Assembly: GCA_902810755.1 (NCBI GenBank)
Contig: CADDYT010000033.1
Span: 1-52,185 of the forward strand
DNA length: 52,185 nt
Source: Chloroflexota bacterium
Lineage (GTDB): Bacteria > Chloroflexota > Ktedonobacteria > Ktedonobacterales > Ktedonobacteraceae
Direction: 5' to 3'
The notes below the pieces were generated by a model that saw nothing but the letters and a program-made list of their open reading frames with translations, had not been told where the DNA came from and made no database searches. Position numbers and translations under genes: made by a program. Shown piece after piece: positions 28,433-36,538 of the stretch (positions within the stretch are counted from its first letter, which is position 1; each line of letters starts with the position of its first letter).

Positions 28433-31400
28433 ATGAGCAAAGAGGTTGAGAAACCAGAAACCAGTGGCGCGGGTGGGACCGGGCTATCGGCCTCAGGAGA
28501 TCTGGTCGTAGTTGGCTCCTCGGCAGGAGGCATCGAGGCGCTCTCCATTCTGGTCGGCGCCATCCCTTCGGACTTCCCCGCGCCCATCGTCCTGGCGCAG
28601 CATCTGGACATAACCAGACCCAGTAACCTGGATGTCATTCTCAGACGGCGCGCCAATCTGCCCGTTGAAGTTGTCACCTCGCGCAGCAAGCTGGAGGTCG
28701 GCAAAATTTATGTTGTGCCGTCTAACCGACACGTCACAATTAAAGATAGCTATGTCGAGGTGCAGGAAGACCAAAGCAAGCGCGTGCGCCCGCGCCCGTC
28801 GGTCGATGCTCTCTTTTCAAGCGCGGCTGAGGTGTATGGCGAACGTCTGATCGCGGTCATTCTCACCGGTTCTGGCTCCGATGGGGCCGCAGGAGCCGTC
28901 GATGTGAAGAATGCTGGCGGCACTGTCATCGTCCAGAACCCGCAGACTGCCCGCTATCCCTCGATGCCTCTTGCGCTTCCTCCTACCATCGTGGACTTCG
29001 AGACCGACCTGGAACAAATTGGCTCTCTGCTCTACGACCTGCTCAGTGGCGTTCACCTGCCGCGCAGCGAAGAGCGTACTGAGGACGTGCTGCATAGCAT
29101 CCTCGAACGGGTGAACCGGCAGGCCAGCATCGACTTCCATGCGTACAAGACCTCGACCATCCTGAGGCGCATCAACCGGCGCATGACCGTCACGCACTGC
29201 CGCACGATGCGCGAGTACCACGACTATCTCTATAGCCATCCTGAAGAGGTCGGCGAACTGGTCAAAGCCTTCTTAATTAACGTTACCCAGTTCTTCCGCG
29301 ATCCCGAAGCCTTCGCCTATCTCAGGAACGAAATCTTGCCCAGGCTGATTGCTCAGACTCGCTATCGCGACCGTGTGCTGCGTTTCTGGGCGGCGGGCTG
29401 CGCCACCGGCGAAGAACCCTATTCGCTCGCCATGTTGCTCACCGACCTGCTGGGAGCGGAACTGCCCGAATGGAGCGTGAAAATATTCGCGACCGATGTG
29501 GACGAGGCGGCAATTAATTTTGCCCGGCGCGGCCTCTATTCCGAGAACCTGCTCAAAAGCGTACCGCCGGAGTACCGCGAACGCTTCTTTGAGCGCGTCG
29601 ATCAGGGCTACCGCATCTCCAAGACACTGCGCCAGATGGTCATTTTTGGCCAGCAGGATCTGAGTCGTAGCGCACCCTTCCCGCGCATTGACCTGGTACT
29701 CTGCCGCAACGTCCTGATCTACTTTACGCCCGAACTCCAGGAATATGTACTCAACCAGTTCGCCTTTTCGCTCTCGCCCAACGGTTATCTCTTCCTGGGC
29801 AAGGCCGAAACGGTGCGCCCCACGCAGTCCTTCTACGAACTGGTCAACAAACACTGGAAAGTCTATCGTTGCACCGGTAATGCGCTGCCCATGACGCGCC
29901 GCCAGTCGCTCTCGGAGTTGAGTACGTCTCGGCTGGACAGAGGCGCGAGCAATGTCGCAGCCCGCAGTGGTGGAAAACAGCTGATGGAACAAGATCAAAC
30001 TCAGCCCGCCTTTGAGCTTGGGCAATTGCGCCGCCTCAACGAGCTGCTCCTGCGCTTCCTCCCCGTTGGCATAGTGGTCATCAATCGTTCCTACCACGTG
30101 CTGACGGCTAACGGCACGGCACGGCGGCTACTGGGCCTGCGCGAGCCTGGCAGTGAACATGACTTCCTGCACTCGGTGCGTGGCATCCCCTACAGCACCG
30201 TGCGCAACGCCATCGACGCCGTTTTCCGCGAGCGCAGCAGCGTGACGCTGCCTGAAGTCGAACTCGATATCACCGGCGGCGGCAATGGACGATTCCTGAC
30301 TTTCTCCATTGCCCTCATGCAGATGGAGAGCGGCAATCAGGACCTGGCGATTATCAGCGTAAGCGATGTCACCGAACAGGTGCAGACGCGCCGCCAGCTC
30401 GAATCGGCCCAGGCCGAGCAGGCGCAGTTGATGAACGAACTAAGCGCCTCTAACAAACGCCTCAATGATGTCAATAAAGAGCTGATGGATGCCAATGAGG
30501 AATTGCAGGTCGCCAACGAGGAACTGGTCCTCACGCATGAAGAATTACAGGCATCCATTGAGGAATTTGAGACCACCAACGAGGAACTGCAGGCCACTAA
30601 CGAGGAACTGGAGACCAATAACGAGGAGCTACAGGCCACCAACGAGGAACTGGAAACCACCAACGAGGAACTGCGCGCTCGTACCGGCGAATTGCAAGAA
30701 CTCGCCAGCATGCTGGAAAGCGAGCGTGTGCGCCTCTCGGAAATCGCGGAACTGGCCCCTTTCTACATTCTGGTACTGCGCGGCCCGGCTCTGCTGGTGG
30801 AAGCCTTCAACCCGCGCTATGCCCGCCTGCTGGAAGGCCGGGCAGTGCAGGGCCGTCCGCTGGACGAGGTCTTCGACCATTTCTGGGAAGGCGGCCACGA
30901 GGTGGTACGCCTGGCCCACGAGGCCTTTCTCCGTGATGAGGTACGCACCACCCCGCGGCTGCGCACGACGCTGCCGGGGCCGCGAGGCATGCCGGTTGAA
31001 GCCTACCTGGTCTACACCATCGTTCCCTCGCATGATATCAACGGGCGGGTCTCCGGCGTGATTATCTATGCCGCCGACGAAACAGCCCAGATCACCAGGG
31101 GCGCGGCAGAACAATTGCAACGGCTCAAACTCGTTCTCGATAACGCCTCTGCCGCCCTTGCCCTCTATGATGCACAGACCACCGAGTTACTGGTGGGCAG
31201 CCCCCGTTACCTCGAGATCGTGGCGCAGGTCCATAACCTGCCTCCCGCCAGCCTGATCGGACGTCCATTTCAGGAGATCGCCCTGGTAGCTTCGCCTGAA
31301 GAGGCAAGCCGGGTATGGAACACTGCCCTGGAGAACCAGTCCCCCGTGCGTCTCTCCGAAGTGCGCGTGCAGGTTTCGGCAGAGAACGGCGAGGAAAGCA

Positions 31401-32245
31401 TCTGGAACTGGACGCTGACGCCCATCATGGACACGGAACGACCCGGCGCTGTGCGCTTCATGCTCGTCTCTGCCGTCGAGATCACCGAAGAGGTGCAGGC
31501 GCGCCAGGAGATCGAACGGCTGAACCGGGTAAAGGACGAATTCCTCTCCCTCGCCAGCCACGAACTGCGCACCCCTCTGACAGCGATGATGGGCCATGCC
31601 GAACGGCTCCTGCGCAAGCTGGAGCAGGTTCGCAACCACGCGGCTCAGGGCGAGCAGCAGGCCTCCTTGAATATTGAGCAGCAGATGCAGGCGCTGGAGA
31701 GTATTATCCAGCAGATCAGGCGCATGAATCGCCTCATCGATGAGATGCGCGACCTGACGCGCATACGCGGCGAACTGCTCCAGCTCAATAACCGGGGAAA
31801 CATTGACATCGTTGCGCTGGTCAGGCGCGTCATCGAACAGCATGGGGTGGCCAGCGGGCGGCCTATCAAGCTAGAGAGCGGCGAAGAGCGAATCACCGGC
31901 ACCTGGGACGAGGTTCGCGTTGAGCAGGTTCTGGACAACCTGCTCAGTAATGCTCTCAAATACAGCCCCGCTGAGACCCCTGTCACGGTCGGTATCGAGC
32001 GCCACGACAATGAGATAGTCGTTCGGGTGCGAGATGAAGGGCCTGGCATCCAGGAGGAACAGCAGGCGCATATCTTTGATCGCTTCTATCGTATCGAGAA
32101 CAATGGCGGACAGGAAGGTCTGGGCCTCGGTCTCTACATCGCGCATGAGATCGTTCGCTTGCAGGGCGGTCGTCTCTGGCTGGAAAGCAAAGAGGGTCAG
32201 GGTAGCACCTTCTTTTTTTCGCTGCCCCTCAATCCACAGTCATAA
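28433..32245 (+). CDS. CheB-CheR-PAS-histidine kinase fusion
   Basis: A 1270-residue signalling protein. The CheB domain (about 23-210) has Ser30, His57 and Asp150. The CheR methyltransferase domain (about 220-490) has FRDPEAF and FWAAGCATGEEPYSLAML. A PAS-like region (about 530-660) is followed by a coiled coil of NEEL heptads (689-747), then two more PAS-like blocks (about 765-890 and 895-1025). The histidine kinase has the H-box SHELRTP (His1043), an N-box near 1170, DEGPGI and GLGLGLYIAHE. There is no receiver domain. Such fusions are thought to tie methylation chemistry to two-component signalling. There is a GGAGC site. It is probably co-transcribed with the CheB gene upstream. Confidence 0.92.
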   Translation: MSKEVEKPETSGAGGTGLSASGDLVVVGSSAGGIEALSILVGAIPSDFPAPIVLAQHLDITRPSNLDVILRRRANLPVEVVTSRSKLEVGKIYVVPSNRHVTIKDSYVEVQEDQSKRVRPRPSVDALFSSAAEVYGERLIAVILTGSGSDGAAGAVDVKNAGGTVIVQNPQTARYPSMPLALPPTIVDFETDLEQIGSLLYDLLSGVHLPRSEERTEDVLHSILERVNRQASIDFHAYKTSTILRRINRRMTVTHCRTMREYHDYLYSHPEEVGELVKAFLINVTQFFRDPEAFAYLRNEILPRLIAQTRYRDRVLRFWAAGCATGEEPYSLAMLLTDLLGAELPEWSVKIFATDVDEAAINFARRGLYSENLLKSVPPEYRERFFERVDQGYRISKTLRQMVIFGQQDLSRSAPFPRIDLVLCRNVLIYFTPELQEYVLNQFAFSLSPNGYLFLGKAETVRPTQSFYELVNKHWKVYRCTGNALPMTRRQSLSELSTSRLDRGASNVAARSGGKQLMEQDQTQPAFELGQLRRLNELLLRFLPVGIVVINRSYHVLTANGTARRLLGLREPGSEHDFLHSVRGIPYSTVRNAIDAVFRERSSVTLPEVELDITGGGNGRFLTFSIALMQMESGNQDLAIISVSDVTEQVQTRRQLESAQAEQAQLMNELSASNKRLNDVNKELMDANEELQVANEELVLTHEELQASIEEFETTNEELQATNEELETNNEELQATNEELETTNEELRARTGELQELASMLESERVRLSEIAELAPFYILVLRGPALLVEAFNPRYARLLEGRAVQGRPLDEVFDHFWEGGHEVVRLAHEAFLRDEVRTTPRLRTTLPGPRGMPVEAYLVYTIVPSHDINGRVSGVIIYAADETAQITRGAAEQLQRLKLVLDNASAALALYDAQTTELLVGSPRYLEIVAQVHNLPPASLIGRPFQEIALVASPEEASRVWNTALENQSPVRLSEVRVQVSAENGEESIWNWTLTPIMDTERPGAVRFMLVSAVEITEEVQARQEIERLNRVKDEFLSLASHELRTPLTAMMGHAERLLRKLEQVRNHAAQGEQQASLNIEQQMQALESIIQQIRRMNRLIDEMRDLTRIRGELLQLNNRGNIDIVALVRRVIEQHGVASGRPIKLESGEERITGTWDEVRVEQVLDNLLSNALKYSPAETPVTVGIERHDNEIVVRVRDEGPGIQEEQQAHIFDRFYRIENNGGQEGLGLGLYIAHEIVRLQGGRLWLESKEGQGSTFFFSLPLNPQS
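30497..30673 (+). repeat. 21-bp (7-residue) repeats encoding a coiled coil
   Basis: About eight copies of a unit close to aacgaggaactgcaggccac encode heptads of the type NEELQAT/NEELETT, residues 689-747 of the kinase fusion. Copies are similar at the DNA level, so recent duplication and copy-number change are plausible. The coiled coil probably couples the CheR half to the kinase half. Confidence 0.85.
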
Positions 32246-32260
32246 TATCTCTTCTTAGAA

Positions 32261-32334
32261 GAAGGAAGGGCCATCGTGGCGCGAAGCAGTCAGCCGACCA
32301 ACTGACTGCTTCGCGCCACGATGGCCCTTCCTTC
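32261..32334 (+). terminator. very long perfect hairpin after the kinase fusion
   Basis: Arms of 33 bp without mismatch (32261-32293 and 32302-32334) and an 8-base loop (ccgaccaa). It begins 15 bp after the stop codon and is followed by a pyrimidine-rich stretch. It is far longer than a usual terminator and may be a mobile palindromic element that now acts as one. Confidence 0.8.
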
Positions 32335-32462
32335 TCTTCCCTGTCACCCTTTGCGCCGGTGGATACGTGTTAGTGTATGGATATAGAAAATTTCCAGGGA
32401 TTTCCACGATTTTGTAGAGCAAGTAGACTGTCTTTGCAAACTTGCTAGAAAGATGGGAGAGC

Positions 32463-32816
32463 ATGAATCAACACCTGCAGGCACCGGCTCAGCTTACCTA
32501 TATACCTGCGGTTGCTATAACTCACGTCACCTTACGCCATTCCTTGCAGAAAGTTCCGGTCGTTGTTGCGGGCGAGCCTGAGCGTACCTGTGGTGTCGCG
32601 CAACGGGTGGGATACACGGGAAACGGAGATGAGGACCTGGCCATTTACCGGCTCAAGATCAAAGCGGGCGATGACCTGCCAACGATCACCCTGCCCGGCT
32701 TCTTCGTCATCGAGGACGGCATATTTAAGAATTACGAGCAGTGGTGCGATGACCGCAAAAAGATGCGTGAGCAGGAAGAGGCGGCTGGCCATAGCGAGAA
32801 GGATGCTCTGCGATGA
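32463..32816 (+). CDS. small protein coupled to a sigma factor, function unknown
   Basis: 117 residues with no recognised family. The N-terminal half is beta-rich. The middle, IYRLKIKAGDDLPTITLPGFFVIEDGIF, looks like a compact beta fold. The last 30 residues are charged and helical. There is no signal peptide or membrane segment. The ATG has a GGGAGAG site. Its stop overlaps the sigma-factor start (ATGA), so the two proteins are made together. It could be a regulator or cofactor of that sigma factor, but it lacks a zinc anti-sigma (HxxxCxxC) motif. Confidence 0.7.
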   Translation: MNQHLQAPAQLTYIPAVAITHVTLRHSLQKVPVVVAGEPERTCGVAQRVGYTGNGDEDLAIYRLKIKAGDDLPTITLPGFFVIEDGIFKNYEQWCDDRKKMREQEEAAGHSEKDALR

Positions 32817-33448
32817 GAATGGAAGAGCAACTTATCAGTCAAGAGGAGGCGCTTGAATTCACCGACGGGATGCTGGCGCGGGAGGTACTCGCGGGCAACC
32901 AGGCGGCCTTTGAGACCCTGGTGACCCGCTACAGCACGACGCTGTTTAATTTCATATACCACTTTGTGGGGGATTACGACCGTGCCTGCGACATCTTGCA
33001 GCAGGTGTTTCTGCAACTGTACATCAGTTTGCCGATGCTGCGCACCGATGAGCCGTTGAAGCCCTGGTTGTTTCAGGTCTCGCGCAATCGCTGCGTTGAT
33101 GAATTGCGCCAGTTGAGCCGCAAGCGCGCCATCTACTTTTCCGAACTGGAGATGGTCAACGACGAGGGCGAGTACCCCTCGCTCTTTGCCATCCCCGACC
33201 CGGGGCCGTTGCCGGAAGAGCAGGTGGAGCGCCGCGATCTGCAACATCGCCTGCGCACTGCCATTGGCATGTTGCCGCCGCGCTACCGCTCTGTGGTCTT
33301 CCTGCGCTACGCCTCACAGTTGAGTTTCTCGGACATCGGGCGCGCCCTCAACATGCCAGAAGCCACGGCCAAAACCTACTTCCAGCGTGCCAAGCCGATG
33401 CTGCGCGCCGCCCTGGCCTCGCAACTCATCACCCAGGCCAACCCTTGA
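32813..33448 (+). CDS. ECF-type RNA polymerase sigma factor
   Basis: A sigma-70 family factor with only regions 2 and 4. Region 2 (about 30-105) includes FETLVTRYSTTLFNFIYHFV, DRACDILQQVFLQLY and PWLFQVSRNRCVDELR. Region 4 (about 145-200) includes LRTAIGMLPPRYRSVVFLRY and the helix-turn-helix LSFSDIGRALNMPEATAKTY. The 211 residues are normal. It overlaps the 117-residue gene by 4 bp. No anti-sigma gene was recognised nearby. The target promoters are unknown. Confidence 0.92.
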   Translation: MRMEEQLISQEEALEFTDGMLAREVLAGNQAAFETLVTRYSTTLFNFIYHFVGDYDRACDILQQVFLQLYISLPMLRTDEPLKPWLFQVSRNRCVDELRQLSRKRAIYFSELEMVNDEGEYPSLFAIPDPGPLPEEQVERRDLQHRLRTAIGMLPPRYRSVVFLRYASQLSFSDIGRALNMPEATAKTYFQRAKPMLRAALASQLITQANP

Positions 33449-33451
33449 GCG

Positions 33452-33499
33452 TATGCCAACGTGTCATGCTGAGCGCGCTCAGCATGACACGTTGGCATA
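33452..33499. repeat. perfect 48-bp palindrome (TGTC/GACA family)
   Basis: 24-bp arms without a spacer: tatgccaacgtgtcatgctg followed by agcg, then the exact complement. It lies between the convergent sigma-factor and HTH-TPR genes and supplies the last codons and stop of the latter (YANVSC). It probably terminates both. Confidence 0.88.
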
Positions 33500-35236
33500 G
33501 ATAATCGGGCGAGCTAATTCCCTGACCGCCTTTCTCAGCACGTTCATCTGGGTTCTGGTGGTCTGCTCTTTCGCTTCAGGGTCGATGGCGATGCGCTCTT
33601 CGAGGAGGGCGAGGCAACGCTGGTAGCTGCGAGCAAGGTACCCGCAGTCGTATTCGCCGCATTGCACGACGGCGCGCACTCTGGCCAGCCCGCTTTCCAG
33701 CCAGCGGTCGGCACGTTCATACCACTCCGCGGCCTGCTTTTCGTTCCCGGCACTGTGGCCCTGTTCCCCGGCTGCCTCGGCTGCCGCCAGGGAGATTTCG
33801 ACGATGCTGAACAGGCTGTGTTGTTCAGCTAGGGTTGCATCCAGCGTTTTCGCCAGCTCTGTTGTCGGCGTTCCCCGCTGCACCACGTGGAGATTTAACA
33901 TGCTGATGCGGCGGGCCATCTCCAGAGGAAGCTCGGTGCGGGCCAGTGAGTTTATGAGTTCGTTACAGATATAGGTGGCGCCCATGAGTTCGCGCAGTGC
34001 TGTATCCCTGTAGCCGCTCTGGCGAGCGATGGTCGCGTGTTGTACAAAGATGCGCACAAGATAGGCGCAGGCAATAGAGATAATCGTATCCACCAGTTGG
34101 GGAGCAGCCGAGGTAGCTTGCTCGGCCTCCTCTACTCCGATAAGCAGCGCCTGACGGCATTGCTCTTCGGCCTCGGTGAGCAACGCGTTGCAGTTCGTTA
34201 GCAAGAACGATTTTTGCTTGTCCGCCTTCCGGCTCAGCTGCCGTCGGCGCTCACAGAGGTCAAGCAGCACCCTGGCCTGCATCAGGCGTGCCTGCGCCTC
34301 ACCCGGACGATTGCCGCTAACCTGGTAAAGCGTCCGGCTCTGCATGAGGAAACTGCTCGCTCGCTGATACTCGTCTTCGACCTTCTCAACCGTGATGCCA
34401 CTGCCGTCCGACGCATTCATTGTCTGGTCGATGGCCCCGTAGACGCAGTAGCCCAGTCCGTAATAGAGCGCGGCAGCTGTTTTCATATCGTGTTCGCTAC
34501 TGAGGTAGCGCCGGGCCTGCTCATAGTGTTCGCAGGCCTCGCGATACATGCCCAGGGCCTGGTAATCCTTGCCGCAGTTGAACTCAGTCTGAAAGCCCTG
34601 AGTGCTGGCCGTACCATTGAGCGTCTCCTTTAGCTGGTTCCAGAGCTGGAGCGCGCGCAGGTGGTAGGCCAGGGCCGCCTGATAATGATGAGAGAAGGTA
34701 TAGTTCAGTCCTAATTCATTGAGAATGGGTACCTGCATCTCCACGGGGGCAAGGGCCAACGCGCGCTCAAATGCCTGCAGAGCCTGCGGCAAATCGCCCT
34801 GCGCCTGCATTTCGCGTCCCAGCAGGAAATGATAACGCGCCTGCCGGGCAGGGGGCAGGGCCGCTACCGCCTGCGGCGGCAGCGTCTGCAACTGCTGCCG
34901 ACCCGCCAGGCTGTTTACATCTGCGTCTCCCAGTAAGATATCCAGAACGGTCAGTTCCTCATGCCCGGCGCGACGCTCGCCGTTTTCCAGTGTCACCGGA
35001 ACCAGCATGGCCAGTTGCTTCATGCTCTCCGGCTGCTGCAACAGGTTCGCAAAATAATCGCGAGGCTTGCCCAGTTGCTCAGAAAAGTATTGTAATGCCT
35101 GGGGCGAAGGCACAATCTTATTGCGTTCAACCGCGCTCACATAGGATTTCGAGAATCGGTCTCCCCCAAGTTCTGTCTGCGTCAAATTATACTGTCGTCG
35201 TATTTGCCTGATTAGCTCACCAGCCGCCGGTTGCAT
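33479..35236 (-). CDS. XRE-family HTH regulator with TPR-like repeats
   Basis: An N-terminal Cro/C1-type helix-turn-helix (about 7-60: IRQIRRQYNLTQTELGG, SKSYVSAVERNKIVPSP) is followed by about 500 residues of helical repeats of the TPR kind. Examples are ALQAFERALALAPVEMQVP and EACEHYEQARRYLS. This layout is typical of peptide- or protein-sensing regulators. I place the start at 35236 because AAAGGAG lies 9 bp upstream; 35293 is an in-frame alternative without a good site. The last codons lie in a palindrome. Its promoter is at 35424-35452. It may regulate the neighbouring sigma-factor pair, but that is a guess. Confidence 0.85.
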   Translation of the reverse strand: MQPAAGELIRQIRRQYNLTQTELGGDRFSKSYVSAVERNKIVPSPQALQYFSEQLGKPRDYFANLLQQPESMKQLAMLVPVTLENGERRAGHEELTVLDILLGDADVNSLAGRQQLQTLPPQAVAALPPARQARYHFLLGREMQAQGDLPQALQAFERALALAPVEMQVPILNELGLNYTFSHHYQAALAYHLRALQLWNQLKETLNGTASTQGFQTEFNCGKDYQALGMYREACEHYEQARRYLSSEHDMKTAAALYYGLGYCVYGAIDQTMNASDGSGITVEKVEDEYQRASSFLMQSRTLYQVSGNRPGEAQARLMQARVLLDLCERRRQLSRKADKQKSFLLTNCNALLTEAEEQCRQALLIGVEEAEQATSAAPQLVDTIISIACAYLVRIFVQHATIARQSGYRDTALRELMGATYICNELINSLARTELPLEMARRISMLNLHVVQRGTPTTELAKTLDATLAEQHSLFSIVEISLAAAEAAGEQGHSAGNEKQAAEWYERADRWLESGLARVRAVVQCGEYDCGYLARSYQRCLALLEERIAIDPEAKEQTTRTQMNVLRKAVRELARPIIYANVSC

Positions 35237-35293
35237 TGTCTTCAACTCCTTTACCGGTTCTGTGGGAGAGAATTGAATATCCTGTTCGCGCAT

Positions 35294-35614
35294 CCGGGTC
35301 TCTCTACACCGAGCCTCTGAAAAACTGGCGAACGCCCCTCTTCTCCCATGTCACCACCCTCTACCCTATCCCACCTTGATTAGCTAGAACAGCGTATATG
35401 CTTTCTGGAAAAGATTCATACTAATTCTACTGTAATTGAGTGCCAGCGTCAAGCTATGACAGGCCATAATAAGCCAGAGGGCCGGTAGAAGTTCAGTATA
35501 ATTACCGACCCTTTACTGGAAAACTTCCAGCAGCATTATCTGTTTTTCGAGCGGGTTATTTAGCAGGGGCGCTTGAAAAATGGAAAAAGATTATTTCTTT
35601 ATTCAAGTGCCGTT
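35294..35614. other. intergenic region, 321 bp
   Basis: Holds the HTH-TPR promoter and its leader of about 180 bases. A TATAAT at 35497-35502 on the plus strand has no gene downstream in that direction. No gene, repeat or clear terminator was seen beyond an A/T-rich stretch near 35575-35600. Confidence 0.5.
35424..35452 (-). promoter_or_regulatory. promoter of the HTH-TPR gene
   Basis: On the minus strand, TTGACG (35452-35447), a 17-bp spacer and TAGAAT (35429-35424). Transcription would start near 35417. Confidence 0.7.
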
Positions 35615-36151
35615 TTATCCTTCTTGAATATGAAGACCTTGCAGCGAGGCTTGATGCTCCTGCGCGCGCCGGGCATAGCCGTCGGCGCTACTGAGAATAT
35701 GCGTGCGCTCGGCCTCTGTCAACGCGCGTACCACTCTGGCCGGGATGCCAATGGCCAGCGAGCCGCCTGCGATGCTCTTCCCCTCGCCGACCAGCGCGCT
35801 GGCGCCCACAATGGTATCCGCGCCCACCTGTGCATGTGAGAGTATCACGGAGTTCATCGCCACCAGCACGCGGTCGCCCACCGTCGCGCCATGCACGATG
35901 GCCCCGTGTCCGACGGTGCAATCATCGCCGATGGTCAGCGGCGCGTCCTCATCCACGTGCAGCGTACAATTATCCTGAATATTGGTGCGCCGCCCGATCA
36001 CGATGGGGGCCGTATCTCCGCGCACCACCGCGTTATACCACACGCTCGCCCCCTCGTGAATGGTCACGTTCCCGATCACCACCGCCCCCGGCGCAATAAA
36101 CACATCCTTCGCAATCACGGGCCAGATGCCCTTATACGGTAAAATCGGCAT
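35615..36151 (-). CDS. gamma-class carbonic anhydrase family protein
   Basis: A left-handed beta-helix trimer with hexapeptide repeats (IAPGAVVIGNVTI, APLTIGDDCTVG). The three metal-binding histidines are present: NCTLHVD (His65) and GHGAIVHG (His82, His87), so metal-dependent CO2 hydration is possible. The family also includes YrdA-like proteins of unknown role. I choose ATG 36151 because of the CAGGAGG site 5 bp upstream; GTG at 36157 is too close to it. At 178 residues the length is normal. Confidence 0.87.
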   Translation of the reverse strand: MPILPYKGIWPVIAKDVFIAPGAVVIGNVTIHEGASVWYNAVVRGDTAPIVIGRRTNIQDNCTLHVDEDAPLTIGDDCTVGHGAIVHGATVGDRVLVAMNSVILSHAQVGADTIVGASALVGEGKSIAGGSLAIGIPARVVRALTEAERTHILSSADGYARRAQEHQASLQGLHIQEG

Positions 36152-36240
36152 AACCACCTCCTGAATATGTCATCGCTTCACGGCTTGCTGGCCGAGACCG
36201 CAAACTCAAATAGCTCTTTTTTGGATGAACGCTTACGAAT

Positions 36241-36269
36241 ACTATGAATACATTCACCTGCTTTGTCAA
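36241..36269 (-). promoter_or_regulatory. possible promoter of the carbonic anhydrase gene
   Basis: A perfect TTGACA on the minus strand (36269-36264), a 17-bp spacer and CATAGT (36246-36241), a 4/6 match to TATAAT. The start site would be about 80 bases before the gene. Confidence 0.4.
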
Positions 36270-36310
36270 GGCTCGTTGCTGCTCGGGTTTGCGTCCTTCA
36301 GGGGGAAACG

Positions 36311-36467
36311 GTAGGGATGGTGCCTTGTGCCTGTCCCCAGAAGCGTTCCCTTAAGCCCGTGCCAACGCCAGCCAGGCCACCGACGCCGCGCCGCAGGCCA
36401 CCTCTGGCGGCTGGCCTGCGGCGGCCTCGCACGGCCTGAAGTTACCGCTTCTGGGACCTGTCCCTAC
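36311..36467. repeat. MITE-like imperfect palindrome, copy 1
   Basis: Outer arms start gtaggga and end tccctac. They share CCCAGAAGCG on both sides and then TTAAGCCCGTGC against GCACGGCCTGAAGTTA. The centre has a GC-rich stem with GCAGGCCAC and GTGGCC/TGGCCTGC-like sequence. It is clearly related to the element at 40501-40640. It encodes no protein. Confidence 0.75.
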
Positions 36468-36538
36468 AAGTTCCCTCTGAAGGATAGAGAGCCCCTTCTC
36501 GTTTTCGCTGCCATTGCTGAAAGAGGAGTAAGGGATAA

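Larger units (their letters stand above)
36158..36538. other. intergenic region with a long palindromic element, 381 bp
   Basis: Contains a weak minus-strand promoter at 36241-36269 and the imperfect palindromic element at 36311-36467. No gene was recognised; open frames here are inside the element. Confidence 0.55.
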
